From Halalkalibacter alkaliphilus (GTDB lineage Bacteria; Bacillota; Bacilli; Bacillales; Bacillaceae_D), in assembly GCF_023555415.1 (NCBI RefSeq), contig NZ_JAKRYL010000011.1:62001-126000 (forward strand): a DNA stretch of 64,000 nucleotides, given 5' to 3'. A model generated the notes under the pieces. It was given only the letters and a program-made list of their open reading frames with translations. It was not told where the DNA came from and did not search any database. This document shows positions 7,563 through 16,400 of the stretch, piece after piece. The stretch's first letter is position 1. The number at the start of each line of letters is the position of its first letter. Position numbers and translations under genes: made by a program.

Positions 7563-9788
7563 TTATTTCACCACAACTCGGTTCTTCCCTGTTTCTTTTG
7601 CATCATACAAACCTTGATCAGCTAATTTTAAAAGTTTTTGTAATGTAATATCATGGTCATTTGAACTCCAGTGTGATAAACCAATTGATGCAGTCACACG
7701 TGGACTTGTCTCAAGTTCAACTGCTCGGAGAATTCTTCTGGCAATTTTCAAACCGATTTCCACATCGACTTTTGGAAAATATATAGCCAGCTCTTCTCCT
7801 CCCCACCTAGCTGCAATATCCCCATCACGTATATTTCTCTTTAGCACATTGGCAACCTGAATGATTATATCATCCCCCACTTGATGACCAAAAGTATCGT
7901 TCACCTTCTTGAAATTATCAATATCTAATAATAGTAACGTCCCTTTCCTATCATTCATCAAAGACTGTTGTATACACTCGTCAAGATAGCTACGTGAATG
8001 AAGTCGTGTTAAATGATCGGTAATAACTAGTTTTTCCAATTCTTCATGTAGCATCGAATTTGTAAATGCCAACGTAGAGTGGTGAACAAGAGATTGAAGA
8101 AGTTTAAAGTTATCAAAACTAAAATGATTTTTATTTCGATGGATAGCTATGACGATTCCTTTTAACTGTTTATTTTGGATCATCGGGACTGCAAGGACAG
8201 ATTGAAAACCTTCAAGAACGTTTATGTTTTGAAGATCGGTATCCCCAATAAATACAGCATCTTTTTCTCGTTTCACCGTCTTGATAAAAGGGGCTAACTC
8301 TTCTATTATCGTTTCTTCAAGAAAGAGCTGTGAGCTACCTTCCAGAACAATGGATTCTCCTTTTGATTGAAAAATAATAAAGCCGACATGCTCTGCCCCA
8401 AAAGATTCTGTTATTTGACGTGTCATAAAATTGATCGTATCAGCTAAACGTAAATTAAGGTTCAATTGATGTGACGTTTTATTAATTAATTGTAGATCAT
8501 GAATAAGCTTATGACTTTGTTGAAATAATTCTGCATTTTCTAGTGCGATTCCACCTGTATCTGCCAAAACTTTTATAAAGTCAACTTCTTCTTTAGGAAT
8601 ATGACTGTTATCAACTGTTTCAATTTCCATTACACCATAGACACCTTGCTTTCCCCTTAGTGGTGCAAATATAAAGATATTATCCTTCCCCAACGCATGA
8701 GCAAGCTGAACCCGCCCTGATAAATAAGCCTGTTCAACTAAAGGGTCACTCTTTCTGGTTCCGTACAAAAACGGCTTAATTGGCAATTCTTCATTTACTT
8801 GCCATTCTTGCGATATGAGCAAATGTACTTTAAATTTTGGATAAGCCTTCTTAATTGCATCAACAATCCCATCAAGAACTTTAGCAATATCTATCGTAGA
8901 ATGAAACTTTTTAGCAACTTGCATTAAAATATCTTTACGTTTCTCTACTTCCTTTTCCTTTTCTTGACCATATCCTTTTTGGAACAATGGAATTAATCTG
9001 TTTATCCATTCATAATTGCTTTTTTCCTTATAAGCTTCCTCCTCAACTTGATAGGAGAAGCTAAAAACTGCGACAACTTTCTCTTCAAAAACAATAGGGA
9101 AAATAAGGTACGTTCTTTGATCCTTTTCTTCTATGAACAGACTCCCTTTCATAATAAGAGGAATCCTGTGTGAACTTAGTAAATTATTTTCAAACTCACC
9201 TGACAAAGTAATTTCGGAAATGGGCAAATCCTTTGAAGAGCCCATTGCAATAAGCCTGTTATGTTTCATGTTATATATTGTCAAATGGTGATTAGTATCT
9301 CGTTGTGCCCAACAGTGAACCAATGCTTTCGCTAACTTAGTAAACATAACTTCATAGTCTGCTGTCATAAGTAATTCCTCTGTCGTTACAGATTGCTTAG
9401 GTTGTGCAAGCTCAGAATAAGAAGAGGCAATTCCATTTGAAATAGCTTCAATGTACTTACTTATTGTATCGATCTCCTCTTTTTGGCACTGTACGATCAC
9501 ACCAAAATAAAGACTTTGGCATGTATCGCGAAAAATAGGAGAAATAAATTGCCTGGCTTCCCCATATTGAATCGGTGTTGTTCTCGGAAGGAAGGTTTGT
9601 TGAAAGTATGATTTGGCCTCTGCTAAAATTTTAGGTATATATCCTACCTCATGTAACGAAAGAATGTTCACTTCTGATGCAATAAAAAATATAGCAGGTT
9701 TTCTAAAGCTCTCGTTCTCTATAATTCTTGAGACTATTTTATCTAATATGTTTTCATATTTTTTATTGTCATGTTTCAAACTATCCAT
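7563..9788 (-). CDS. dgcP: Diguanylate cyclase with GAF sensory domains
   Basis: Makes c-di-GMP from two GTP. The C-terminal GGDEF domain (about the last 165 residues) has the active-site RWGGEEL, plus DIDNFKKVNDTFGHQVGD and the TDHLTRLHSRSYLDE linker. The preceding 570 residues contain GAF-like repeats (for example around YGVMEIETVDNSHIPKEEVDF) and no transmembrane segment, so it is a soluble sensor enzyme. A longer reading exists from GTG 9812, but ATG 9788 has a plausible GGTG-type binding site. It lies next to ytsP as B. subtilis dgcP (ytrP) does. The RxxD inhibitory site was not evident. Confidence 0.9.
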   Translation of the reverse strand: MDSLKHDNKKYENILDKIVSRIIENESFRKPAIFFIASEVNILSLHEVGYIPKILAEAKSYFQQTFLPRTTPIQYGEARQFISPIFRDTCQSLYFGVIVQCQKEEIDTISKYIEAISNGIASSYSELAQPKQSVTTEELLMTADYEVMFTKLAKALVHCWAQRDTNHHLTIYNMKHNRLIAMGSSKDLPISEITLSGEFENNLLSSHRIPLIMKGSLFIEEKDQRTYLIFPIVFEEKVVAVFSFSYQVEEEAYKEKSNYEWINRLIPLFQKGYGQEKEKEVEKRKDILMQVAKKFHSTIDIAKVLDGIVDAIKKAYPKFKVHLLISQEWQVNEELPIKPFLYGTRKSDPLVEQAYLSGRVQLAHALGKDNIFIFAPLRGKQGVYGVMEIETVDNSHIPKEEVDFIKVLADTGGIALENAELFQQSHKLIHDLQLINKTSHQLNLNLRLADTINFMTRQITESFGAEHVGFIIFQSKGESIVLEGSSQLFLEETIIEELAPFIKTVKREKDAVFIGDTDLQNINVLEGFQSVLAVPMIQNKQLKGIVIAIHRNKNHFSFDNFKLLQSLVHHSTLAFTNSMLHEELEKLVITDHLTRLHSRSYLDECIQQSLMNDRKGTLLLLDIDNFKKVNDTFGHQVGDDIIIQVANVLKRNIRDGDIAARWGGEELAIYFPKVDVEIGLKIARRILRAVELETSPRVTASIGLSHWSSNDHDITLQKLLKLADQGLYDAKETGKNRVVVK

Positions 9789-10023
9789 TTCTTTTACACA
9801 CCACACAATCACGTATAAATTAGGTAATATGATCTATTCAACTATTTATTATGAATACAATTCTTTTTATCCCCTTCTCTAATTAGGGATTTTTCACTAT
9901 ATATCTTGTTTGATATCCAAAATATAACAGGAATATACATCTAATTATACTATGTCGGTCGTGTCCTGTGATCATAAAAAAATGTTTATTTTATAAAAAG
10001 TTACTTTCATGCACAATGTCTGG

Positions 10024-10052
10024 TTGACATTTAAATATGATCTTCATATAAT
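10024..10052 (+). promoter_or_regulatory. Sigma-A promoter of rpsD
   Basis: Perfect consensus: TTGACA (10024-10029), a 17-bp spacer and TATAAT (10047-10052). The transcript would begin near 10059, leaving a leader of about 195 nt. The stretch between the dgcP start and this promoter (9789-10023) is AT-rich and shows nothing else I can name. Confidence 0.9.
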
Positions 10053-10090
10053 AGAATTTGTGTGAAATAAGACAGCCACGGTAAACATAC

Positions 10091-10250
10091 AATGTTCCTT
10101 CATTTTGTTCCTCGATGCGGCTGCATATTGACGAGGTGCATCGTGTAACTTCTAGCTGTCGAAGCGAAGATGCATGAAAGCAAAATGAACATTGTTAGAG
10201 ATTGCCAGCCGGTTGTTATTTTGCAACATCAAAATAACAAGGAGGAGTCA
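10091..10250 (+). promoter_or_regulatory. rpsD mRNA leader, S4 autoregulatory structure
   Basis: The leader contains a long-range stem (AATGTTC..TCATTTTG, 10091-10107, with CAAAATGA..ACATT, 10181-10193) enclosing further helices. A perfect 9-bp hairpin, GTTATTTTG/CAAAATAAC (10215-10223 with 10230-10238), ends two bases before the ribosome binding site GGAGGAG. Bacillus S4 is known to repress its own synthesis by binding such a leader near the start site, and this placement fits. The exact pseudoknot was not resolved by hand. Confidence 0.7.
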
Positions 10251-10254
10251 AATT

Positions 10255-10857
10255 ATGGCTCGTTATACAGGTCCATCTTGGAAATTATCTCGTCGTTTAG
10301 GAATTTCACTAAGCGGTACGGGTAAAGAATTAGCAAAGCGTCCGTATGCTCCAGGGCAACACGGTCCAAACCAACGCAAAAAGCTTTCTGAATATGGTTT
10401 ACAACTTCAAGAAAAGCAAAAGCTTCGTCACATGTACGGAGTAAATGAGCGTCAATTCCGTCGCATCTTTGATGATGCTGGAAAAATGACTGGAATTCAC
10501 GGTGAGAACTTCATGATTCTTCTTGAGTCTCGTCTTGATAACCTAGTTTACCGTATGGGTCTTGCGCGTACTCGTCGTGCTGCTCGTCAATTAGTTAACC
10601 ATGGTCACATCTTAGTTGATGGAAGCCGCGTAGATATCCCATCTTACCGCGTAAAGCCTGGTCAAACAATCGGTGTTCGTGAAAAGTCACGCAACCTTGA
10701 TGTAATTAAGGAAGCTCTTGAAGGAAACGACTTCGTTCCAGCTTACGTAACTTTTGATGCTGATAGCTTACAAGGAACTTACAGCCGTCTTCCAGAACGT
10801 TCTGAACTTCCTGCTGAAATCACAGAAGCTCTTATCGTCGAGTTCTATTCACGTTAA
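10255..10857 (+). CDS. rpsD: 30S ribosomal protein S4
   Basis: Primary 16S rRNA-binding protein of the small subunit body. The start is ATG 10255 with GGAGGAG eight bases upstream, giving [16 protein letters not shown] and 200 residues, the Bacillus length. A longer in-frame reading exists from 10192 but would lie inside the leader. The S4 RNA-binding domain is at about 90-155 ([31 protein letters not shown]). Monocistronic, with its own strong promoter, leader and terminator, as in B. subtilis. Confidence 0.98.
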   Translation: MARYTGPSWKLSRRLGISLSGTGKELAKRPYAPGQHGPNQRKKLSEYGLQLQEKQKLRHMYGVNERQFRRIFDDAGKMTGIHGENFMILLESRLDNLVYRMGLARTRRAARQLVNHGHILVDGSRVDIPSYRVKPGQTIGVREKSRNLDVIKEALEGNDFVPAYVTFDADSLQGTYSRLPERSELPAEITEALIVEFYSR

Positions 10858-10870
10858 GATTTATCGAAAA

Positions 10871-10905
10871 AAAGTCAGTCTTATTGGACTGGCTTTTTCT
10901 TTTTT
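10871..10905 (+). terminator. Terminator of rpsD
   Basis: AGTCAGTC pairs with GACTGGCT (10873-10880 with 10887-10894, one G-T pair). A T-rich run follows, starting 15 nt after the stop. Confidence 0.85.
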
Positions 10906-10964
10906 CTTGCAAGAACAATAGATAGGCCTAGTCGTTTTTGAAAAGCGGTTGGACATACGAAATA

Positions 10965-10995
10965 GAGACGGAAAATCGTTGCGATTTTCCGTCTC
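10965..10995. terminator. Perfect isolated hairpin downstream of rpsD
   Basis: A 14-bp stem GAGACGGAAAATCG with its exact complement (10965-10978 with 10982-10995) around a three-base loop. It is about 75 nt beyond the rpsD terminator and has no gene of its own. It may be a back-up or transcription-blocking terminator between rpsD and the oppositely oriented tyrS. Confidence 0.5.
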
Positions 10996-11102
10996 TTATT
11001 CTATATACCATCAGTGAGTTGCAGATTATTAGTTCTGCTCCATTATTAAGGAAGCATGAGATATTTTAAGTGATGTTATTGTTCTACGTACGGTTTTATG
11101 AA

Positions 11103-11250
11103 AGGACTTTCTCATTCTTATCTAAGTGGTTTCGGCGTTCATCTCACCGATAAGGGACTTTTCCTCTCTCTTTTTCAGTGGTTTCCGCCTTTATCTCACC
11201 GATGAAGCATTTTTCCTCTCTCTTTTCAGTGGTTCGGGTCTTCATAGGCT
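11103..11250. repeat. Degenerate 51-52 bp tandem repeat
   Basis: Units start at AGTGGTTTC-like sequence at 11125, 11177 and 11228 (periods 52 and 51), with a partial unit before the first. Shared segments are ATCTCACCGAT and TTTTCCTCTCTCTTTT. No convincing reading frame; it fills the gap downstream of tyrS. Confidence 0.65.
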
Positions 11251-11268
11251 TTATCAACCCAGTTGTTT

Positions 11269-12510
11269 TTATTTAATCAGTTTCATAAATTTGCGTTTTC
11301 CAACCTGAAGAATTAATCCATCTTCTATTTCTACTTGTAGTTGAACGTCTTCTACTTTTTCTTCATTTATCTTCACGCCACCATTTTGAATCATTCTTCT
11401 CGCTTCACCTTTTGAGCTCATCATCTTAAGTTCTACAAGTAGATCAACGATCCAAACTGATGATTCGCCTTCCCATTTTGTTTCAGGAAGGTCTGTTGGA
11501 AGAGAGCGTTTTTGGAAGACTGTTTGGAAGTAAGTTCTAGCCTCTTCTGCTGCTTCTTTTCCGTGGTACATTTCAACGAAGAGCGCTCCTAGATTCATTT
11601 TCGCATCTCTCGGATGTACACTGCCATCTGCTAAACCTGCTTCTAATTTTTCAATCTCCTGCATCGGTAAGTCAGTTGCTAGCTTATAATATTTAATCAT
11701 TAACTCATCAGGAATAGACATGGACTTACCAAAAATTTCATTTGGCGCTTCGTCGATGCCAATATAGTTATTTAATGACTTAGACATCTTTCGTTCTCCA
11801 TCAAGTCCCTCAATTAATGGCAATGTCAAAGCGACTTGCTTTTCTTTTCCATAAGCTTCTTGCAATGTTCTACCCATTAAAAGGTTAAATTTTTGATCCG
11901 TTCCCCCAACTTCAATATCCGTATCTAATGCAACCGAATCATAACCTTGCATTAATGGATAGAAAAATTCATGGACAGAAATAGGTTGTCCTGATTTATA
12001 ACGTTTTTCAAAATCATCTCGCTCTAACATTCTAGCAACGGTCATATTCGCAGCAAGCTTTACCACATCTTCAAACTGCAATGGTTTTAACCATTCAGAG
12101 TTGTAGTAAATCGTGACTTTATCCATATCTAAAATTTTCCCATACTGTTCAACATATGTCTCTGCATTTTTCTTTACTTCTTCGTCTGTTAACTGTTTAC
12201 GGGTCTCTGACTTACCTGTTGGATCACCAATTCTTCCTGTAAAATCCCCGATTAACATTTGAATCTCATGTCCCAATTCTTGAAACTGACGTAATTTATG
12301 AAGTGGAACCGTATGACCAATATGAACATCTGGTGCAGATGGATCCATTCCTAATTTAATTTTTAAAGGCTTCCCGGTCGCTACGGATTTTTCGATCTTC
12401 TTTCTAAAGTCAGCTTCTGGTACAATTTCAACTACTCCACGTTGTAGATAAGCGAGTTGTCTCTCTACTTCTGCTTGTTGTTGTTCTGTTAATGTAAATT
12501 CTTTTTCCAT
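11269..12510 (-). CDS. tyrZ: Tyrosyl-tRNA synthetase, TyrZ type
   Basis: Charges tRNA-Tyr. About 413 residues with class I signatures HIGHTVP (near 65) and KMSKS (near 240), the tyrosine pocket segment [13 protein letters not shown], and a C-terminal S4-like RNA-binding domain ([30 protein letters not shown]). The N terminus and motif spacing match the TyrZ/TyrS2 branch (B. subtilis TyrZ, 413 residues), not B. subtilis TyrS, although tyrS occupies this locus there. ATG 12510 has GGGG seven bases upstream; ATG 12516 sits too close to it. Expression is controlled by the T-box in the leader. Confidence 0.93.
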   Translation of the reverse strand: MEKEFTLTEQQQAEVERQLAYLQRGVVEIVPEADFRKKIEKSVATGKPLKIKLGMDPSAPDVHIGHTVPLHKLRQFQELGHEIQMLIGDFTGRIGDPTGKSETRKQLTDEEVKKNAETYVEQYGKILDMDKVTIYYNSEWLKPLQFEDVVKLAANMTVARMLERDDFEKRYKSGQPISVHEFFYPLMQGYDSVALDTDIEVGGTDQKFNLLMGRTLQEAYGKEKQVALTLPLIEGLDGERKMSKSLNNYIGIDEAPNEIFGKSMSIPDELMIKYYKLATDLPMQEIEKLEAGLADGSVHPRDAKMNLGALFVEMYHGKEAAEEARTYFQTVFQKRSLPTDLPETKWEGESSVWIVDLLVELKMMSSKGEARRMIQNGGVKINEEKVEDVQLQVEIEDGLILQVGKRKFMKLIK

Positions 12511-12536
12511 TTTCATACCCCATTCTATTTTTTGTA

Positions 12537-12770
12537 TAAAAAAAAGACCTCTCCCCTAAATAAGGGACGAGGTCTTCGCGTTACCACCCTTGTTGAAGAG
12601 AAAAATGCAATTTTTCTTACATGCACATTTTTCTCACATGCATATTTTTCCCTTCCACTTCATTTATTTAACGGTATAACCGTTCTTTGCTTATGACAAA
12701 GAAAGCTCCTGACTGTAATTCATCCTAACCTTATGTGCTAATTCACAGCGACCATTAGCTCTCTTGTACA
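12537..12770 (-). promoter_or_regulatory. Tyrosine T-box riboswitch
   Basis: Read on the minus strand: stem I base AGAGAGCT (12764-12757), specifier region GAAT-TAC-AG with the Tyr codon UAC at 12717-12715, the T-box AAGGGTGGTAACGCG (12591-12577), and a terminator stem AGACCTC...GAGGTCT (12545-12575) followed by eight Ts. Uncharged tRNA-Tyr would pair with both sites and favour the antiterminator. A TTGACA (12884-12879) with TAAAAA 17 nt later is a possible promoter, though it gives a rather long 5' extension. Confidence 0.95.
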
Positions 12771-12953
12771 GGGAAGATAAGGACTACTTCGATCATTCTT
12801 CGCTTTTAACATATTTATTTTTATGTATTGTCGTACAACCAATAGCAATGCTTCTTTTTTACCATAACAAAACTGCATTGTCAATCCTATTTCTACCATA
12901 TCGTCATTCGACACCATATGATATAATATTTACTGATATATGGGAGGTTTGCT

Positions 12954-15755
12954 ATGAATTATAACGAATCATCATTTATAGAGAAACTAAAAAGGTTTCC
13001 AAGAAAATTACATGAATTGAAGGTATTTCGTAAGATCGGCATTACATACCAAGTGTTTTGGAACTTATTCCTTGTATTCTTACTTGTCGGATGTATGACG
13101 CTCTTTTTCGTTGGTGGTACTGCAGCTGGATATTTCGCAGCATTAGTAAAAGATGAACCATTACGAACAGCGGATGAAATGCGAACACAAATTTATGACT
13201 ATGAAGAAACGAGCGTTGCATATTTTGCTGATGATCGGTATTTAGGTGAATTACCTTCAGACCTTGAGCGTTACCAAGTTGCATTAGAGGACATATCTCC
13301 ACACCTTAAAAATGCCATTATTGCAACTGAGGATGAGTATTTCTACGAACACGAAGGAATTGTACCTAAGGCTATTATGCGTGCAACATTCCAAGAATTT
13401 GCTAACTCGTCCTTACAAACTGGTGGAAGTACGCTCACACAACAACTTATCAAAAATCAAATTTTAACAAGTGAAGTATCTTTCGATCGTAAAGCTACTG
13501 AAATTTTACTCGCCATGCGTTTGGAGCACTTTTTGGATAAAGACGAAATTCTTGAAGCTTACCTAAATATTGTTCCATTTGGCCGTAATTCTTCCGGCCG
13601 TCAAATTGCTGGAGTTCAAGCTGCAGCGACTGGAATATTCGGTGTAGATGCCAGTGAACTGTCAATCCCGCAAGCTGCCTATATTGCAGGATTGCCTCAA
13701 AGTCCATTTGGTTATACTCCTTTTTTACCTGGTGGTGAGGTAAAAGAAAACCTTGATCCAAGTATGAATCGAATGAGAACGGTTCTTTCGAGAATGCATG
13801 AGTCAGGTTTTATTACAGAAGATGAGTTAGCAGATGCACTTGCTTATGATATTACCGGAGACTTTACCGAAAGAACTCCTGCTCCTATTGAAAAGTATCC
13901 GTATTTAACGAACGAAGTGCTAAGCCGTGCAGCTGATGTATTAGCTGAGCAAATGTTAAATAATAGTGATCAAGACCTTGGTGAGCTTACTACAGAAGAA
14001 CTTCTGGAAGTCGAAGCGACTTATAAACAGCAGGCTAGAAGTGAATTAAGAAATAATGGTTACCATATTCATACAACCATTGATGAAGATATTTATAATG
14101 CGATGCAGGATGCAGTCAAAACAGATCATTTATTTGGCCCTGAAAAAAATGGTCAACAAGAAGAAGTCGGTGCTGTATTAATTGAAAACCGAACAGGAGC
14201 CATTAAAGGATTTGTAGGTGGACGCGAGGAAGTTTATGGAAGAGAGTTTAACCGAGCTACAGGAGCGTACAGACAAAATGGGTCAACAATGAAGCCATTA
14301 CTTGCATATGCTCCAGCACTGGACATTGGAGCTATTCAACCGGGAATAGTCGTACCCGATACACCGACTACCTATCCAGGCGGTGAACCATTATCAAACT
14401 TTGATAACAGTCATCAAGGACTTCTTTCAGTTCGACAGTCTCTCGCTAGATCTCGTAACATTCCAGCAGTTCGTTCGTTCTTAATGGTTCCACATGAGCA
14501 GTCACGTGAAACACTACAAAAATTAGGATTTAAACTTAACAGTGGAGAACCTTACCCTTCTGCTCCACTCGGTTCAACAGATTACAATGTTACGGTTGAA
14601 CAAAATACGAATGCATATGCTACTTTTGCAAATGGTGGAAAATACGTCGAATCGTATATGATAGAACGCATTGAAACAGCTGCTGGTGATATAATTTATG
14701 AACATGAGCCGACAGAAGTCGAAGTGTTCAGCCCTCAAGCTTCATATTTAACGTTAGATATGCTACGTGATGTATTAAAAGCTGGCGGAACAGCAAGCAC
14801 GTTGCCAGGAAGACTAAACTTTTCTACAGACTGGGCTGGGAAAACAGGAACAACAAGTAACACGCGTGATTCTTGGTTTGTTGGAACCAATCCTAACGTA
14901 ACATTAGGTGTATGGATTGGGTATGATAGGCAAGAACAAATTTCTACGACGGTTAATGGATTACGTTCCGGACCGAGAACTCAGCAAATTTGGGCGAATA
15001 TCGCGAATGCCGCCCACAGTAAAAATTCAGAGCTAATGGCTCCAAGTGAACGCTTTGCACGTCCTGACGGGATTGTCTCTCGTTCAATTTGCAGCTTGAC
15101 TGGGCTTTTACCTTCATCGATTTGTCAGCAAGCAGGTCTTGTAACAACCGATTTATTTGATGCGAGATATGTACCAAATCAAACAGATGATAGTTTAGAC
15201 AGTGCACGCTATGTAACCATTAACGGAAAGAACTTTTTAGCTCTATCAAACACACCTTCTGAATTTACACAAGAAGGCGTGGTGGTATCAGATGCTATTG
15301 ATGGGGTTAGTGATATTTCTAACTATCTACCAGATAATATGAAGAACTTAATTCCAGATAAAAAAGCACCAGACAATGGAAATACTCCAGGTGCTGTTAG
15401 TGGAGTTACGTTAAATAGCGACACTCTTTCATGGTCTAAACACTCTGATAACGATATTGTCGGTTATCGAATTTATAGAGCCGAAAATGAGAGTACAGAT
15501 TACCGTTTCTATAATCATGTTAGAGGGAATGAATCAACCTCATTCAATGTGAATGGGAAAAACTATTCTTATTATGTTACTGCCGTCGATGCTGCTGGCC
15601 GTGAATCTTCTGCTTCCTCTATAGTTGAGGGGAAGAATTATTCTCCAGAACCTAAGCCAGAAGTAAAAGAGGAAGAGGAAGAGGAAGAGGAAGAAAAGGA
15701 AGATAAAAAAGATAAAAAAGACAAAAAAGAGAAAGAAGATGAGGATGAGGATTAA
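12954..15755 (+). CDS. Class A penicillin-binding protein (bifunctional, PBP1A-like)
   Basis: Polymerises and cross-links peptidoglycan outside the membrane. 933 residues: cytoplasmic basic start, one transmembrane segment (about 35-58), a GT51 transglycosylase domain (catalytic E126 in TEDEYFYEHEG; GGSTLTQQLIKN at 157-168; RKATEILLAMRLE at 179-191), and a transpeptidase domain with STMK (S444), SRN (500-502) and KTGTT (630). A fibronectin type III-like domain follows at about 800-875, then a 50-residue Glu/Lys/Asp tail. GGGAGG precedes the ATG; TATAAT lies at 12922. It sits between tyrS and acsA. PonA shares this architecture but lies elsewhere in B. subtilis, so I leave the symbol blank. 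Confidence 0.93.
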   Translation: MNYNESSFIEKLKRFPRKLHELKVFRKIGITYQVFWNLFLVFLLVGCMTLFFVGGTAAGYFAALVKDEPLRTADEMRTQIYDYEETSVAYFADDRYLGELPSDLERYQVALEDISPHLKNAIIATEDEYFYEHEGIVPKAIMRATFQEFANSSLQTGGSTLTQQLIKNQILTSEVSFDRKATEILLAMRLEHFLDKDEILEAYLNIVPFGRNSSGRQIAGVQAAATGIFGVDASELSIPQAAYIAGLPQSPFGYTPFLPGGEVKENLDPSMNRMRTVLSRMHESGFITEDELADALAYDITGDFTERTPAPIEKYPYLTNEVLSRAADVLAEQMLNNSDQDLGELTTEELLEVEATYKQQARSELRNNGYHIHTTIDEDIYNAMQDAVKTDHLFGPEKNGQQEEVGAVLIENRTGAIKGFVGGREEVYGREFNRATGAYRQNGSTMKPLLAYAPALDIGAIQPGIVVPDTPTTYPGGEPLSNFDNSHQGLLSVRQSLARSRNIPAVRSFLMVPHEQSRETLQKLGFKLNSGEPYPSAPLGSTDYNVTVEQNTNAYATFANGGKYVESYMIERIETAAGDIIYEHEPTEVEVFSPQASYLTLDMLRDVLKAGGTASTLPGRLNFSTDWAGKTGTTSNTRDSWFVGTNPNVTLGVWIGYDRQEQISTTVNGLRSGPRTQQIWANIANAAHSKNSELMAPSERFARPDGIVSRSICSLTGLLPSSICQQAGLVTTDLFDARYVPNQTDDSLDSARYVTINGKNFLALSNTPSEFTQEGVVVSDAIDGVSDISNYLPDNMKNLIPDKKAPDNGNTPGAVSGVTLNSDTLSWSKHSDNDIVGYRIYRAENESTDYRFYNHVRGNESTSFNVNGKNYSYYVTAVDAAGRESSASSIVEGKNYSPEPKPEVKEEEEEEEEEKEDKKDKKDKKEKEDEDED

Positions 15756-15807
15756 TCTAGTAATGGCTGGGTAACTTTTCACCTGAATCATTGAATTAGC
15801 GTTTTGA

Positions 15808-15846
15808 ACTGTACTCCAATTGTTAGAATTGGAGTACAGTTTTTTC
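15808..15846 (+). terminator. Terminator of the class A PBP gene
   Basis: A 13-bp perfect stem ACTGTACTCCAAT/ATTGGAGTACAGT (15808-15820 with 15828-15840) followed by T6. Confidence 0.92.
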
Positions 15847-15923
15847 GTATATGTTCAAATTGAAAAATGAAACTTATTTAATTTTTGTATCGTTCTATAC
15901 TCTGTTAAAGAAGGAGTGATAAT

Positions 15924-16295
15924 ATGAGCAAGTTAAAATTACTAGCTGCCATTTCATTCATGATAGGCGGAATATTCACTGGTTATCTAGTAGTAGTAGC
16001 GAAGACAAAAGAACCAACTGAAAATAAGGAGTTTACTTATTCTTGTGATGAGTTTGTTGGAGATGAGTCTGATCTGCAGCAAGTAAAGCTAGATATTTTT
16101 GATCAAAATTTAGTTAGCGAAGACAATGAACTTAAGCTACATATTAGTAGTGATACGGTTATCATTAATAGCCATGGAGAAACGCTAGAGGAAGCTGACA
16201 TATCAGGTAATACATTATTTGTTTTTTATACTATTACAACACGAAGCATACCAGCTCAAACAACACCACATATGATCATAATTATTGACGAATAA
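15924..16295 (+). CDS. Small membrane-anchored protein of unknown function
   Basis: 123 residues. I do not recognise a family. An N-terminal hydrophobic segment (about 6-26, LLAAISFMIGGIFTGYLVVVA) without a clear cleavage site suggests a single membrane anchor, with an acidic extracytoplasmic domain (two Cys at most, rich in Asp/Glu). The ribosome binding site AAGGAGTG lies seven bases upstream of the ATG. It is bounded by the PBP terminator on the left and a nested hairpin on the right, so it is probably transcribed alone. Confidence 0.7.
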   Translation: MSKLKLLAAISFMIGGIFTGYLVVVAKTKEPTENKEFTYSCDEFVGDESDLQQVKLDIFDQNLVSEDNELKLHISSDTVIINSHGETLEEADISGNTLFVFYTITTRSIPAQTTPHMIIIIDE

Positions 16296-16313
16296 ATAAT
16301 AATATCAGTCGAA

Positions 16314-16394
16314 AAAGCCTACACCAAATGAGAAAGGCACTGAAAAAGGCTGATTTGTACCTTTTCAGTGCCCTCCCAAATGAGTGTAGGCTTT
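16314..16394. terminator. Nested double-stem terminator between convergent genes
   Basis: Outer stem AAAGCCTACAC/GTGTAGGCTTT (16314-16324 with 16384-16394) encloses a second hairpin GGCACTGAAAAAGG/CCTTTTCAGTGCC (16336-16349 with 16360-16372, one bulged A). Direct repeats CCAAATGAG flank the inner hairpin on both sides, as if it had been inserted into the outer one. Confidence 0.65.
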
Positions 16395-16400
16395 GCTAGA

